This document shows, piece by piece, positions 22,355 to 22,565 of a stretch of DNA of 22,565 bases. The DNA comes from a virus, in IMG/VR virus record IMGVR_UViG_3300004460_000221, positions 1-22,565 of that record. The stretch is one strand, 5' to 3'. The notes under the pieces are model-generated. The model was not told the DNA's origin. It made no database searches and was given only the letters and a program-made list of their open reading frames with translations. Position 1 is the first letter of the stretch; each line of letters begins with the position of its first letter. A program made the position numbers and the translations under genes.

Positions 22355-22558
22355 TTAATAATTCTTTTTGTAGTAATCAGCTCCGTTGTGATAGTCCTGA
22401 GCAAAGCAATCACCTTCATCATAAGCTTTTATAATCTCTTGCTTGTGTATTTCTTTGGCTTGTTCGATTTTATCATATATTCTTTGTGACAAAGTAGTTC
22501 CACTATAATTTTCAAAGCATATAGTTATTTGTTCGTCTAACCATTCTATTGATGTCAT
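22355..22558 (-). CDS. Small acidic hypothetical protein (67 aa)
   Basis: The protein reads MTSIEWLDEQITICFENYSG, then a helical IYDKIEQAKEIHKQEIIKAY, and ends with ADYYKKNY. The layout, a short TSIEWL start, an IEQAKE helix and a tyrosine-rich end, is one I have seen repeatedly in small proteins of Bacteroidota phages, usually near replication genes. The function is unknown. It contains two cysteines and no catalytic or membrane motif. The start is ATG at 22556-22558, seven bases from the window edge, so any upstream gene or promoter is not visible. Confidence 0.7.
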   Translation of the reverse strand: MTSIEWLDEQITICFENYSGTTLSQRIYDKIEQAKEIHKQEIIKAYDEGDCFAQDYHNGADYYKKNY

Positions 22559-22565
22559 AATTAAT

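Noticed and set aside
1-22565. Integrase, attachment site, CRISPR array, insertion sequence or restriction-type defence system
   Set aside because: No tyrosine or serine recombinase, transposase, spaced direct-repeat array or anti-phage gene pattern was seen; the nuclease and helicase genes fit ordinary phage replication.

Overview
The window is a contiguous piece of a double-stranded DNA tailed phage (Caudoviricetes). Every supported gene is on the minus strand, so transcription runs from the high-coordinate end to the low-coordinate end. Genes are packed tightly, with many ATGA or longer overlaps. The largest gaps are about 120 bases (16554-16675, and 21657-21779 if the downstream start of that gene is used). 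There is no gene-free stretch over 300 bases. The host is probably a member of the Bacteroidota. Start codons are preceded by A/T-rich leaders and no clear Shine-Dalgarno sequence, DNA is AT-rich, and several proteins resemble families I associate with Bacteroidota phages. This is an inference, since no host gene is present.

Replication and recombination module (about 22558 down to 16676): a small hypothetical protein, an SSB-like protein ending in an acidic PF-type tip, a 63-residue hypothetical, a SNF2/DEAH-type helicase, a tiny Trp-rich ORF, an HTH-HNH protein, a small conserved phage-type protein, a VRR-NUC nuclease and a 790-residue primase-polymerase/SF3 helicase. It ends in an AT-rich intergenic region carrying repeated ATCGAT-type sites, a candidate origin or operator array.

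Middle module (16553 to 14083): a 119-residue hypothetical, a 41-residue ORF, a sigma-factor-like HTH protein (a candidate late-gene activator), a small membrane protein with a CxxC, a GT4-type glycosyltransferase and a 103-residue hypothetical.

Packaging and virion module (14168 to 1): small terminase, a SAM methyltransferase lodged between the terminase genes, and large terminase. A tail block follows (possible chaperone, HK97 gp10-like protein, two large baseplate/tail-tip-like proteins, a small fibre-like protein, tape measure), then a head block (XkdF-type protease carrying an inserted HAD-like domain, scaffold-like protein, major capsid protein, a structural protein, a 125-residue protein, and a portal truncated by the left edge). 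Tail genes thus lie between the terminase and the head genes, and the portal comes last, unlike the usual terminase-portal-protease-capsid-tail order. Two intrinsic terminators bracket the gene after the major capsid protein, suggesting graded expression. No integrase, lysis gene, tRNA, insertion sequence or CRISPR array was seen.
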